Shown here in pieces: positions 1 to 13,700 of a stretch of DNA of 64,000 nt (its first letter is position 1; each line of letters begins with the position of its first letter). Source of the DNA: Azorinus chamasolen (lineage: Eukaryota; Mollusca; Bivalvia; Cardiida; Solecurtidae). A model generated the notes under the pieces. That model made no database searches and was not told the origin of the DNA. It saw only the letters and a program-made list of their open reading frames with translations. Location: contig OY755242.1 in the NCBI GenBank assembly GCA_963576725.1, positions 1,440,404 to 1,504,403 of the forward strand, in the 5' to 3' direction. Both the position numbers and the translations under genes were made by a program.

Positions 1-751
1 GCACTACTTAATAATGACATATTTCTGTTATTTTAATGTAATGCTTTACATGTACATGTAATTAAAACATGTAATTAAAATATATATTACGCAATTTGTT
101 GTCTAAACTGTTCAAATCTAATATGTTTTAACTGTGTCGATTAGTATATGGAATTTGGAACAGATTAAGACCTAAATGATTGAAATCGGTGTTGAATTGA
201 CTTTGCTGTAAGACTTTGAAAAACATGACTGTTGTATTTCCCGCCACTGACCTGACCTAGTTAGCTAACTTTCAATACATATCCGTCGACGCGCCTTCTC
301 TCGAAACCCACCTGTTTTTCGAACGTTAGTGTTTTACACATGCGCGAGTGCGCACTATGTCATCAAATCATGAGTACCGTTGTTTTGTCTGTAAACAACG
401 CCCCGTAGCTTTAAAAACGAAATATGCGTCATAAACAGGTCATTACAGTCTATTTTCCCTTCAACTATGCTGAACTTGAGACAATTCTTAATACGTTGTA
501 GAATATCAACATAAATTGAAAAGTGTACCACATTGAAAACTGGCCAATTTGGCTTATGCAAAGGTCATGTGCCCATGATGAAATAACGTGACTATGAATA
601 TTATGTTACAGTAAACAATTTCTAAATAAAGGTTCGAAAAGCAGGTGCTCTTTTTCTGACCGCCATTTTTGTTTTTGTTATGCGGGTGGTGGGGAACACT
701 GGATAGTTTGGGGATTAATGGATGAGGATAACATTACTTAATTGTTTCAAG
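1..751 (+). other. 5' flank; candidate promoter and noncoding first exon of PGAP2
   Basis: No coding exon is recognisable. A YY1-like CCGCCATTTT motif lies at 660-670, and a donor-like CAAG|GTATGT falls at 751/752. A strong acceptor (pyrimidine tract ending TTTTTTTCAG) at 1608 precedes the PGAP2 start codon by 62 bases. Together these suggest a noncoding exon ending near 751, spliced to an exon starting at 1609. This is inferred from splice signals only. The first 600 bases otherwise show only AT-rich sequence. Confidence 0.3.
660..670 (+). promoter_or_regulatory. YY1-like motif
   Basis: CCGCCATTTTT matches the classic YY1 core (CCGCCATNTT). YY1 sites of this type often sit just downstream of transcription starts in TATA-less animal promoters, which would fit the candidate noncoding exon ending at 751. 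A motif this short can also occur by chance. Confidence 0.25.
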
Positions 752-1121
752 GTATGTATAAAAGATTATTTTGAACTGCTAATTTATTATTTTCTTTAAT
801 ATTCACGGTAAACGTTTTCTTTTCCTGGTCAAAGCTTAAGAGGTTCGAAAGACGGTGAGGCCATGCTATATAGAGCCGATAGGGAAAAAAATCCGGTCGT
901 GTTTTTCTTTTTTTTCGGAGTGGTTTAACCTCTTCTTTTTCTTCCGTATACAGGACAGAAATCCATAACTGGAATGTACTTTGTCCAAGTTGGTGCAAGA
1001 CAGTCACCGCTTGAGAGTATTTACATTTAACACTTTGTATATACAATTAAAACTATGTACACCTGTGAGCTGTCTACTCTGAGGACGGAGGCTGGACTGC
1101 GGCGTGGAGAGCAGTCTTGAA

Positions 1122-1274
1122 CACAGGGGACCATTTCGTGGGTCTACATGGTCTAAAAGGTCAAAAAAATACTGGGTCGATTTAGTGCTATATTGTATAT
1201 AACACTATTTAAATCGACCCAGTATTTTTTTTTACCTTTTAGACCATGTAGACCCACGAATTGCCCCCCTGTGG
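1122..1274. repeat. Perfect-arm hairpin (short foldback element)
   Basis: The arm beginning TTCGTGGGTCTACATGGTCT at 1135 is repeated as its reverse complement ending at 1260, around a short AT-rich loop near 1190-1205. Weaker pairing (CACAGGGG with CCCCTGTGG) extends the symmetry out to about 1122-1274. The arms are about 60 bases and nearly identical, which suggests a recent foldback or MITE insertion. It would lie in the 5' intron of PGAP2 if the noncoding exon is real. Confidence 0.7.
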
Positions 1275-1339
1275 TCTTGAAGACCTCGATCGTATGGATT
1301 AAGGTATAAATAGATAGTTTGAGGTTAGTTTTGCATACT

Positions 1340-1477
1340 TCGATCATAATTTTTTATCTTTATATTTATTTTTTTTATTTTTTTTAAATCTTTGTTTTTT
1401 TGTTTTTTTTTAATTTATTTATTTTTTTAATTTTTAATTTTTTTTTTTTATTTTTTATTTTTTTTTGGGGGGGGGGG
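1340..1477 (+). repeat. T-rich tract ending in an 11-base G run
   Basis: About 125 bases consist almost only of T with scattered A, followed by G11 at 1467-1477. It is simple sequence about 200 bases before the PGAP2 start codon. The T-rich stretch might be the tail of an inserted retro-sequence, but I see no body for it. Length is likely to vary between individuals and may be error-prone in assembly. Confidence 0.8.
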
Positions 1478-1670
1478 TCCGTGGGTGAGTCCCAGCATGC
1501 GTCGGGCACCTTCGCCCTCGACGATTAAAAAATAATTATTTTCTCGAGCATAGAAGAAATCATAGCTAGCCATACTTGTACACAAAGCCGGGCCTCCATT
1601 TTTTTCAGGGACACTACTTTTCCAAGGGACACTACTCTAGTAAACCGCATATGGGTTTGTCAACAAAAGT

Positions 1671-1796
1671 ATGAACGGTGTGTCTGTTGGGTTGCTGGGT
1701 CTCGTCGCTGTGTCATTCCCTTTAGTGGGAGTTCTGTTTGCAATTATTTGGTCTATTCTCTACGACCTTGAGGCTTCAGTTCGCACATCATGCCAT
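1671..1796 (+). CDS. PGAP2: PGAP2 coding exon 1
   Basis: Codes residues 1-42: start methionine, then a hydrophobic segment (about 5-31) and a short lumenal stretch ending SCH. The donor CAT|GTGAGT at 1797 is strong and leaves phase 0. The exon probably begins at 1609, after a TTTTTTTCAG acceptor, giving 62 nt of 5' UTR. Confidence 0.85.
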
Positions 1797-4700
1797 GTGA
1801 GTATTCCGTTTACTACAGTATCAGTAGTCACTAGTCTACACTGTTTGTCAAAAATGACCTGTCGCAGTATGTGACACGGTCATAGGTCTCAGTGGCAATT
1901 GAATGTTTGTTTTTCTAGTCAGTTTTATTCGTGCTATATACAACTCTATGTTCAGCATTATAACTTATTTCGTAGACAAACCATAACTCATGTATCACCC
2001 ATTTTTTCAATTCTCTCTCTTTTTTTCTTGAATAGTTTTTGCCTATCTTTAAAAATGTAATTAACCTTTAGCCTGCTATGGGCGGATGAATGAAACCTAT
2101 GCAAATTGTTTGACACCCTGGTTGCATTTTTGTAGACACATTGATTATAGCTTGAAAGTTGAAAATGTAGTTGGTGAAAATCTCAGCAGGCTAAAGGTTA
2201 ACTTAAAAATCATGAAATTGTGCTAAAGTCATGGTTCATGTATGTTGCTCATTGTCTATTCGATCATGATTAAAATGTGCACTATAAAATGAAATTACAA
2301 TAAAATCCATCAATTAAGGAATTAATTAAGGGATTCGTCTCATTAATGACCAATAAGACAGCATGCTGATTTTGTGATGGTTGCCGTCTTATACTAAAGG
2401 TACCTGCAATTAGGTTACATTTAAACTATTAAAACCTCTCAAACATTTATCTCTCAAATTAGTATTATAAATGCAGGTCTTTAACCCTTTCCATATAGCT
2501 GCTCTGGGTTTTTTCTCTCCAAATTTCAATACCTACTGAACAGTCATGGGAAGTAAAGAAACAGATCTATCAGATTCCATTAGCAAACAGAGCAGACCCA
2601 GGTCCGTCACCCTGCATGATCAGACTGCTGCTGTAGGATCCTTCTGATCTTGGTCTACTCTGTTTGTAAATGCATGAAAAGGTCTTTATATAAAGAAGAT
2701 GGTTAATCCTAAAGTTTAAAGTATTTCACTATTTCGTCTGAAGTACAAACATGTACAACATGATCGAGTTATATATACATACAGCTATTGTATTAATAAA
2801 TTGAATGTGGTCATTTTATATATATACAAATAATATTGATAATTTGTTTGGCAAAAATACATATGCATGATAATGGGTCAGGGTGACAGTTTAATAATGA
2901 GAATATTTCTTGCAGCTTTAGCGATTGCTTATTTGAACCATCCTCTAGATCCACTCCTGGGTAAATTATAAAGTCAGTGCACATTTTCCTTGTGATTATT
3001 CAGGTCATTTGCTAGTACCAGATGGATGTGAATGGAATTTTATGCACTGCAGTCAAATGGGATATATCAATGAGGTCTATGCTTTCACTGCTACCTATTA
3101 TTTGCCTCTGTAACTTGATTGCATGTACATGTATGTGAGGAAGGCTCTGATGAAAAAGGATAAACTAATCCATTACCTCAAAGGCTATTTTAAGACCCAA
3201 CCTATATATATTTATTAGCTTATTCTTTATAATGGTACATGTATATGGCTGACCATAGCTCATGATTTCTACACAGGATAGATCGTTAAATGGACCCATT
3301 CTCAATTCAAAATAGGTAGTATTTTTCCCAATTTGAAAAAAATCCAAATATAGAACAAAGTTTTATTTAAAAATGCTGAAAAAATGCAAAACAAGTTAAG
3401 ATGGGTCAAAATGCTTTCAAAAGTTTTACATGCCAAAATGTTCCCAATTATTAAAATACCTTTTCCCCAAAATTGCCAGAAAAAGGCATAGGAAGTTATG
3501 GCAGTGGTAGAAGCTGTAGAATTAGATTATTCCATAAGCAAACAGGAGTTGTCTGATCATGGTCTACTCTGTTTACAAAGGCATTTCAAGCCAATACAAG
3601 GTGTATTTATGAGGGAAAGGGTTAACCCTTTCCGTAATTCATATAAACACAATTTCACGCATTTTCAAACAGAGTAGACCCAGATCAGATGGTTATTATG
3701 GGAGCTGTCTTATCAGAGTCTGCTCTGTTTGCTAATGGAGTTTGAAAGAACTATTCTTTACTTTCTAAAATACCTAAAATGTACCACTTTCCATATTTCA
3801 TTGTAACTATTTTGTCCCAAAATATTCAGGTATAGAAATTTGGAATAAATATAGAACAGGGAAAGGATGAAATGAAATTAAGAAGCAGTTTGTTCAAACA
3901 TATGTTACCCAATTACAATATTGTGCAGAATTCAGTAGAATGATAGCTTTAATTCATTGAATTGCAAGCCATTACTCCATGGAGATTTATGAAAGAAATA
4001 ATCGCATCATGAATATTAATTATATTAACTGTTATAATTGTATATAGACACAGAAACTTTTGGCCTGATTATGACAGAAACTGTAAAATCATATCTGTAT
4101 TATATCACAAGGAAATGCAGCAGACCCTGATTAGACAGCTCCTATAGGAGCTGTCTGATCTGGGTCTGCTCTTGTTTGCAAAGGCGTAGAAAGGTGTATT
4201 TATGGAGTAAAGAGTTAAAAAAGGAATGTGGGAATGGGCTAAAGAAATCTAGCTCATACATGTATATATAGTTGTAATGACATTTTTCTGCTGGGTTCAA
4301 CCCTTTACCTGATGGATATTCATGCAAGAATCTGACCTTTATGGATGTTAATGAAACAAATTCTTGTATTGAAATATAAAATAAGGAATTTTGGGCAAAC
4401 AGAGCAGAACCAAATTAGAGAGCTCCAACTGTCTGATCTTACGTGGTCTGCTGTATTTGCAGATGTGTGAAAAGTATCTCTACCAGGAAAAGTGTAATTT
4501 CTCTGCATGCTTTATTATAAATTGTAGTGCACAAACATTGAAAAATTGCTGTCTGCTACAATTCTAAAAGTTATGGGTTTTTTTACATTTCTCTTCAAAA
4601 GTACTGTGTCTAACAGGTTGGATCCTGATGAATTGCTAGGTTACATGTACTTGACATCTCGCCTGGATCCATTTATTTGTATAGGTAATCTTTAAATCTT

Positions 4701-7700
4701 GAATATGCCTCTAGCTTGCACAGAGATAAAATTTGAAAATGATAAGGTTTAAACTTGACTTCATTATTCTGACAATGAAATAACCATAGTGGCATCATTT
4801 TTGGACACTTTCTTGTATAATACTTAACCCTTAACCCACTGTGAAAGACTAGTATCGAAAGACTAGTATCGACTCACATCTGGTGCAAGTTTAATTACTT
4901 CTGATTTGATCAAGTTTTTAAGAAACTTTTGACCAATTGATCAAACAGCTTGGATTCTGATAAGATGCTGAGATTCTCAGCATCTGATCTGGATCTAAGC
5001 TATCCACAAATGCGAGTCAGGTTGTTAATTGCAGGATAAGGGTTAACTCATTCCATGTCAAGGGTTCCTATGCTTACAGTTAAGATTTAGATGAGAGATT
5101 TAGATGAGAGGTTTAGATGAGAGATTTAGATGAGACATGAAACAACTCATTGTCTCATCATGATCTAACTGTTGGACTCTCTGATCATGTTTTTGTTTAG
5201 CTCACCCTACCATGAAGTGCTCAAGGTGAGCTTTTAGACCTTTCCTTCATATAAATGCCTTTTCATAACGAATAAAAAAGTAACGCAGGCTACCTAAAAT
5301 ATGCAACAAAACATTTATTGCTTCATTGCTTGCCCTAAATTGATGAAATTTGATCAGATCAAAATCTTGGTCAATGTCCACAATATCTGGTGGGTAAAAT
5401 TACGCAACCTTGTAAAAGTTCGCCGTATGCAAGGTAAGTGTGAAAAAGCAAAATTGTGATGACGAGATATTCAATCGTCAAATTCAGTTAATAGGATACT
5501 GTTTGACACTTACTCAGTTGGCGCTTTTAATGAAAGAAAAGGCATTTTTGAAAATTTTAGGAAAACTGTTCAGAGCTTTTCTTGATACCAGTATATATAG
5601 ACAACTTATGACACATGTGCAAACAGAGCAGACCCAGAGAAGTCCGCTCCTGTAGGTACTGTCTGATTAGAGTCTGCTTTGTTTGCTTGCAAGCATTGCA
5701 TATTCTATAACATCAAAACTTTCCTTGTTAGTGTGTTAACCCTTTCCCTCATATAAACGTGTTTTCACGCATTTGCAAACAGAGTAGACCCAGATCAGGG
5801 TCTGCTCTGTTTGCTTATAAAATTTGATAGTTCTGTTTCTTTGCTTTCTAAAATGTCTACAATCTTCCGCCTTCCATATTTCTTTATAACTATTTTGTTA
5901 ATGAATATTCAGTAGGTATTGAAATTTGTAATAATTATAGAACAGGGAAAGGGTTAATTATTATAAGAATTCAGTCGATGAATATTTATGTACATGTACG
6001 AGGCTTGTTCGGAAATTATTGAGACACTGGCTATTTTTCCAGATCTATTGAACGTACATCTCTAAAATTCTATACACATATATAGATAACATTCATAATT
6101 CATGCGAAACAAAAAAATATCATCTATTTACTACAATGCGAATTTAATATTTCCTAAACTTGTCCCGGGTGCAGATACCCGGAGCACGACGCTAGCACAT
6201 GTATTTATGAACATACCTCTTTTATACGATTTGCCAGTTCTTATAGAAAAGGCGGGTGAACGTCGTTGTAACTAACTCGAATAAACCGTCAAAATTATGA
6301 CGTCACTTTGTCAACGTTATGCGCAGTTTGAACGATTTATAAAGAAGTTTAGTGCTTTTACGCGAAATCGCAGACATCAAAGTTACGCCAGAGATATGGA
6401 ATCGGACGTCAAGGCAGAGCAGCGGAGCTACATCAAAATCTGTGCAGAGCTCGGAAAGACACCTGTAGAAACGAAGAAAATGCTTGAAAAGACTAGATGC
6501 GGTAACAAAGTTTCGCATGCATTAGTATATCGCTGGCACAGAAAATTTGCGCAAGATCCATCAACTCCACTAAAGTCCAAAGGTGCAGGACGGCCGACAA
6601 TCGTCTGTGAAAGCTTAACGTCAAACATAGCCAGTTACATAAAACAAGATGCGCGTCAGACTGTGCGGGACATTGCACTGAAAAATGATATCGGGGTAGC
6701 AACAGCTCATACAATTTTGACCGAACATTTAAACGTGTGTACGATAAATGGGTACAGCGACACATGAAGTGCATCAAGTTAGATGGTATTTACTTCGAGA
6801 AAGAGTAGTATGGACAGGTAATGTGCAGGCGTAAATAACGCACACACGACGTCGTATTCATAACGTCGCTGTGCGCCCCGGGTCTTATTGGGTCATGCAC
6901 TTCCAATAGACACTGTAGTAAAACCAGAGGTGCTAGATCACAACTTTTTTCGCTCGCTGATAGTAAAACCACGCATCTGTTCCACTGGATAAAACAAAAC
7001 GTCTGTCTCTTTTCTTGCGTTCAATATCTAGAGTGTCTCAATAATTTCCGAACAAGCCTCGTGGTTATAGATCCGTAACCCTTTACTCAATAATATGCCG
7101 TTCTGCATGTATCTTTGTAAACAGAGTAGACCCAGATCAGTCAGCTCCTATAGGAGGCGTCTGATTAGAGTCTGCTCAGTTTGCTTACAAAATAATACAG
7201 ATCTGGTTCTACAGTTTCTGCCAAGGCATTCCTGTGCTCATGTGCCATTATAGAAATTATGTAATAATAATTGTACCATTTAATTCTTACATGAATATTC
7301 ATGGAGTAAAGGGTTAAATCAATATACATGTATATGGTACAACGGGTTGACTCTTAAACCCTTTCCTTCATATAAACGTGTTTTCACACATTTGCAAACA
7401 GAGTAGACCCAGGTTAGACAGCTCCTATAAGATCCATCTGATCAGGGTCTGCTCTCTTTGCTAATTTGGAATTTGATAGATCTGTTTCTTTACTTTCTAA
7501 ATTGGCTACAATGTTCCAACTTCCATATTTCATCTTGTATATGAATATTCCTTAAGTATTGAAATTTGAAATAAACGTAGGAGAAAAGAGTTACCTGGGT
7601 TACCTGGGCACTGCATGGTTTCCAGTAGTATTATCCAGCCTCACATATAGTGTCCAATTAAAAACTTGTTCCTCCTTGTGGTGACTGATCTGGATCTATA

Positions 7701-10700
7701 TTTTTTGCATGACCCTTTCCCTGTTGAGTATTCACGTAAGAAATGACATGAATATTTAGTAGCTTAACTTATAATGCATAATGTACACGGGATGTATTGG
7801 TATTGGAAGAAACCGTATCTAGAGTCATCTATTATAATTTCAGTAGCAAACAGTGCAGACCCTGATCAGATGACTCCTACATGAGCTGTCTGATCTAGGT
7901 CTACTCCATTTGCAGATGTGCAAAAAGTTGTCTTCACTTTGAATGACAAACAATGTAGACCATGATCAGATGGCTCATCTATAAGTCGTCAGATTTGGGT
8001 TTACACTGTTTGAAAATGCCATTACACTGGTTTTCTCCACTCAGAGGGTTAATTGGGATCTTCCCTATCTGCTACTCCATTGGTGTCAATTAACCCTTCA
8101 CTTGCTATTCACGCCAATATACCTACCAGTAAATAGTGAAGACCCAGATGAGACAGCTCCTACAGGAGCTGTCTCATCAGGGTCTGCACTATTTACAAGT
8201 TGATTGTGCAACCAGTGCACTCCACAGCAGTGATTGTACAGTGAAATACGTGTACACAGTTAAGATATATGTAATTATACAACAGGGCATGGGTAAAGAA
8301 GGAGAAATGTATTTTATAATTAAGCAAGAGAAGAGTTAAAGTTTTCAAATCAGTGCTGAATTGAGTTGTCCAGCTTTACAAAGCTGTGGAGAGGAGAGAT
8401 TGTGTGTCCTAAAATTAAGGTAAGATAATTATGCAAGGGACAAAAAAATCCACTTGTCTGCTTACCTGCTCGTCCTGTGCGTGATACGTCCTTCTTTGTC
8501 AATACGTATATACTATATGTATTACAGAGCAGGTGGGTGTTTTTGACTGTGTTCTTTGTCTATTTTGCAGGTCAAGAGACCAATTCAAGAATCGTTGTGC
8601 CATGCAATGATCTGAATGGTAACCAGTATTTTTGTTTTGTTTACAGGTTCCAAACTTCTTACCGACAGTCAGTTCTGCCATTGGAGGATTTACTCCTCAG
8701 CGCTACGTGTGGCGAATATGCATCACGATGCATGCTGGACTGCGATTTATGTTGGCTTTCTCATACTATAACTGGCACTTACGGGTGAATCTTGGAGCAA
8801 AACATACTTTATACAAAACTATTGTGAGGTTAGCTATAGCCTGCCATATCGTCGAGATTATAGCATTAGTGGTTTTAACATCGGTATCATCAACAGACAA
8901 TGGAGGTGAGTGAACTCCTTGTACAGCTGTTCTAGAGTTGCTTAACCCATTCCATCATAGGCTATTTTCAGATCCAACCTCTGAATAAATCTACCAAAAA
9001 GGAGAAAAAAATAGAGAAAAGAAATATTTTAGAATTTTGTAGTTTGAAACCATTGTGATACATAGAACATTTGCTCCTATAGGAGGCAATTGCTCTGTTT
9101 GTCACAATGGTTTCCTTTCCTTCATATAAACACCTTTTTACACATTTATTAATAGAGTTGATTCAGATCAGATGGCTCACATAGAAGCTGTCTGATCCGG
9201 GTCTGCTTTTTAATCATTACAATTATTTTGTCAATGAATATTCAGTATGTAATTAAATTTGGAATAAACGGAGAACAGGGAAAGTGTTAACCATTTCCGT
9301 CATAATAAGCCCTTTCAAGCATCTGCAAACAGAGTGGAACCAGATCAGATGGCTCCTATATATAGGAGCTGTCATATCAGAGTCTGCTCTGTTTGCTAAT
9401 GGAATTTGTAGATCTGTTTCTTTAGTTTCTAAATTGGCTACAATCTTTCATCTTCATATTTCATTATGTTCCCAAATTTATGGGGAGAGCCATATGGCTT
9501 TTGCCAGAGTTGTCTGTCTGCCACAAATGTGTCGCTTGTGTCTTTGAAACCAGTTGGTGTAGAGTCACCAAACTTCAGAGGAATGTTCATCAGCATGAGT
9601 TGCTTTGCACCTTGGGTTTTTGAATTGCCCCCTCCCCCCTGATAATTTTGGAGTTATTGCCCCAGATGACTTAAAATTGACAAATTTTGTGTTGCAGGTA
9701 TCTCTGAAACCGCTAGTGCTAGTGTCACCAAACCTCACAGGAATGTTGATCAGCATCAGTTGTTGTGCACCTGTGTTTTTGAATTGTCTCCACTGATAAT
9801 TGCTGAGTTATTTCCCCTGATATGATAACTTATAATTATTATAATTAGAGAAACTTTGTGTAAATAAGAGAAACTTTGTATCACAAGTATCTCTGAAACT
9901 GTTAGGGCTAGAGAGACCAAACTTCACTGAAATGTTCACCAACATGAGTTGTGCACCCGGTGGTTTTGAATTGCCTCCCCAGATAATTGTTGAGTTATTG
10001 CCCTTGATATTTTAACTTAAAATCATAGAAACTTTGTCTCATGCGTTTCTCTGATACCAGTAGTGCTAGAGTTACCAAACTTCACAGGAATGCTCACCAG
10101 CATAAGATGAGTTTTTGTGCACCTGGGGATTTTGAATTGTCTCCCTCTGTTAATTTTTGAGTTATTGCCCCTGATATGATAACTTAATATTAGAGAAACT
10201 TTATGTCTCTGAAAACCAGTCAACAAACTTCACAGGAATGTTCACCAGCATGAGTTGTTGTGCACCTGGTAATTTTTAGCTCATCTGAACAAAGCTCAGG
10301 GTGAGCTTTGGAGAGACAATTTTAAGCCCAATCTTAATTGGTCAGAATGATTGTCTTGATAAAATCAATATCCTAAATCTTTGAAAATCTTTTTCTCCAG
10401 AAGCACTGCTTATGATCCACTATCAACATTGTTCAAATATTTTCCTTAGGTCAATATTGTTCCCATGCTGGGTCTACCTAGCTATAATTTTAAATCTATG
10501 GTAGTCAGTTGAGCGGTTAAGGGCCATAGTGTTTCACAAACACATCTTGTTATTTATTAGGCCGAGTTCTTTATACGGTTTTTTACTGTATAAAGGTATA
10601 ACCTTTCATTAGGTTGTCCTGGGTCTAAATTACAAGTCAAACCTCTCTAAACTGGAATTCTAGTAGGGAAAATTTAGATACAGTTAGGCAGGTGGCTGTT

Positions 10701-13700
10701 TAATGCATGGTGAAAGGCATGCAGAAGACTCCTAGAGGTGCCTTCTGTATGACTGTCACCCAGCATTAAGCTGCCACCTGACACCAAGACCAATATTTGT
10801 ACTTTAAAAACTGAATGTCCAGTTTAGAAGGGTTTTACTGTACAATTGATAATGGAATACCACAATTACCATAGGTTTAGGACAGACAAACCAAGGCAGT
10901 TCTAGGTCTACTCTGTTTGCAAATCATCAGTGTAAACACCATCAGTATCTTGGAAAGGATTATACAGCTTATCAAGGTCTGCACTGTTTGCAAATGTGTA
11001 AACGCCATCAATATCTTTGATAGGATTATACAGCTTATCAAGGTCTGCACTATTTGTCAGTCAAACTCTTCTAATATCTCTAACATGGAAAATCATTAAG
11101 TGCAACATTCCACTGCTCAGATTAAGTATTAATACATCAATGCTAGAAGTCTGTTCCCATGAGTACAGAGAATATATATAGGCCTGTTAATCCAAAAGCT
11201 ACATACAAATGTACCAGTATTTACTAAGTGTTGTAGTACTCAAAACAAGTTAAAATTTCACAAGTTTGAGTTTTCTTTCATTACTATTCATATTTTTTAT
11301 CAGTTTATGTGAGACACTGAGTAATTTGACATCACATCTTGGTCCAACCTGTTGACAAAAGTTTTGACATTTGTCAACATAAAACTAAAGTCGGTAAACA
11401 GAGTACATTTGTATATCGATCACTGCAGAAAATAGTTGTGCATTTCTTCATGGATGAATATGCAATCAATGTTCAGATGAATATGCAATCAATGTTCAGA
11501 TGGATGAATATGCAATCAATGTTCAGATTCAACACCTTTAACATGCTGAGAAATATGAGGTCTTGTTTACAATTTCCCTGTTTAATATTCATGTATGGAA
11601 TATTGCCATCATGAATATTTATAAGCTGAATTTTTATGATTGCATAGGTTCAAAGAATTTTTTTGTATTGGTAGAAACAGAAGAATCTGATCTATTATCA
11701 AACAGAGCAGACCCTGATCAGAAGGCCCTTGTAGGATTCTTCTGATCAAGGTCTGCACCGTTTGCTTATGGAATGTCTACAGATTCTACCATTAAAAAAT
11801 TATATGTCACCATAAAAAATCAATTACATGTAATTCTACATGATCGACGATTGTCACGTGACGAACGTCATCGAAGATCGTATGATAACGGACATAGATA
11901 TCGAGATTGCAACCGCGACAGTTACGGCAACCGCGACTGCTATTACGGCCAACGTCGGAAACTGGACTACAGCCGGCTCGATTACCCTGCAGCTGGTAAG
12001 AGTATGTCACGTGATAGCTATCACCGCAGTCCTCACTCGTATCGACGCCATAGAGACTAGGTATCATGCGGGTTTTGGAACTGTAATGGTTTTAACAGTG
12101 ATTCACTTTCAGAAAATTACCGTGTTAGGAAAGAAAGCATACTCTCAATGAATCTAGATATAATAGGCATCTCGGAGACTCATTTACTAGGCAACGATTC
12201 CATTTCTATTGATGGGTATATATGGATAGGCCACAACAGAACTAGAATACACAGAAAGGCTCCAAAAGGTAGTGGCGGTGTAGGTGTGTTTATTAAGCAA
12301 GAATTGTTCGAACAGTTTGATATACATTGTACAGATAAACAGTACGAAGGAATTCTATGGATATCGCTGATAGAGAAACGTACTAAGGAAAAACTTATGT
12401 TCTGTGTGTGTTACTTGCCACCAAGTAATTCGTCGCGATCGGTAGATGTTAACGAATTCTTGGATACGTTAATGTCGCACGTATATGGATACCAGAATAG
12501 TGCATTATTAACTATAGTCGGTGACTTTAACATTAGAGTGGGGAGATGTGATGACTTTATTCAGGGTGTAGACGACTTGCCACCGCACGATGTCGTAGAC
12601 TTTAAGACGAACCAGTATTGTGACAATTTTATTGACTTTTTACTGAGCACAAATTTTTGTATTCTGAACGGTAGGAACCATGTAAGTAACGATTATACCA
12701 GTGTATCGCCCCGTGGTTGTGCCGTCGTAGATTTCTGTCTCGTGCCATATGAACAACTTGCAAGGTACAGTTCGTTTAAAGTTACGAGATCTAGTGAATT
12801 GGTAAACAATGCTGTAGGAGTTGGTAGTTTAGACTCTATCAGCGTTCCTGACCACTCCGTACTGTCATGGGATATGTCACTCCGCGCGGCAGAGAACATT
12901 TGTAGGCATGTACCTACACAGGCTATTCTACCTGAAACAGATATTTGTTACGACAGGAAGAACATCCCGAGCGACTTTATGTGTGACTCTGATACAGTAA
13001 TATTGCTAAATGAAACAGTAACGAGACTGGAAGCAAACCAGAACGGACAGGTATGTGTGGATAAGGCGTTCCAGGAATTCACAGATATATTGAAAGCACA
13101 TATGAATGCAGAGTTGAAACCGAGGCATGTCGCTATGGATGGAGCAGTTAATAAAAGAAAGCGAACGCGCAAACCTTGGTGGTCAGATGTGCTAAATAAT
13201 ATGTGGAATGACGTGTGTCTTTCTGAGAAACTGTGGTTAAAGTGTAAAGTTGCTCATCGTAAGAGACTTTCTTACGAAGCGCAAACACTTTGACAAGTGT
13301 GTTCGGCAACGGAAATACTGGCGTGAAGTTCAGGAACATTTGTTACATTCGTGTAACAATAAAACAGCGCCAGGCGAATTCTGGAAAAGTATTGGGGAAA
13401 TTGGGATTGGAAATGAAAGGTCAAAGGCAATTCCGATGGAGGTTTTCGACGAAAACGGTCATCTTACGTCGTCATTAGAAGATGTTCTATCTAAATGGAA
13501 AGACTCTTTTGAACAACTTTTCAGACATAGACAAAATAAGGATGATAGTATAATGACAGATGTTGCCCAAAATGGCGCATATGATAGACAGAATACTTCT
13601 ATATTAAATCAAGGCATTAGCATTGTAGAAGTTGATAAGGCAGTAAAGTCATTGAATAAAAATAAAGCATGTGGCTTCGATGGTATTCCCGCAGAGGTTT

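Noticed and set aside
747..1046. 99-codon minus-strand frame with a KKRKTRP basic stretch
   Set aside because: No recognisable domain, no splice context and it overlaps the candidate PGAP2 leader exon region. I could not exclude an old exon, but cannot support one.
8477..8913. Larger open frames around PGAP2 exon 2
   Set aside because: They extend past the splice sites into intron sequence; only 8647-8905 fits the family and the splice signals.
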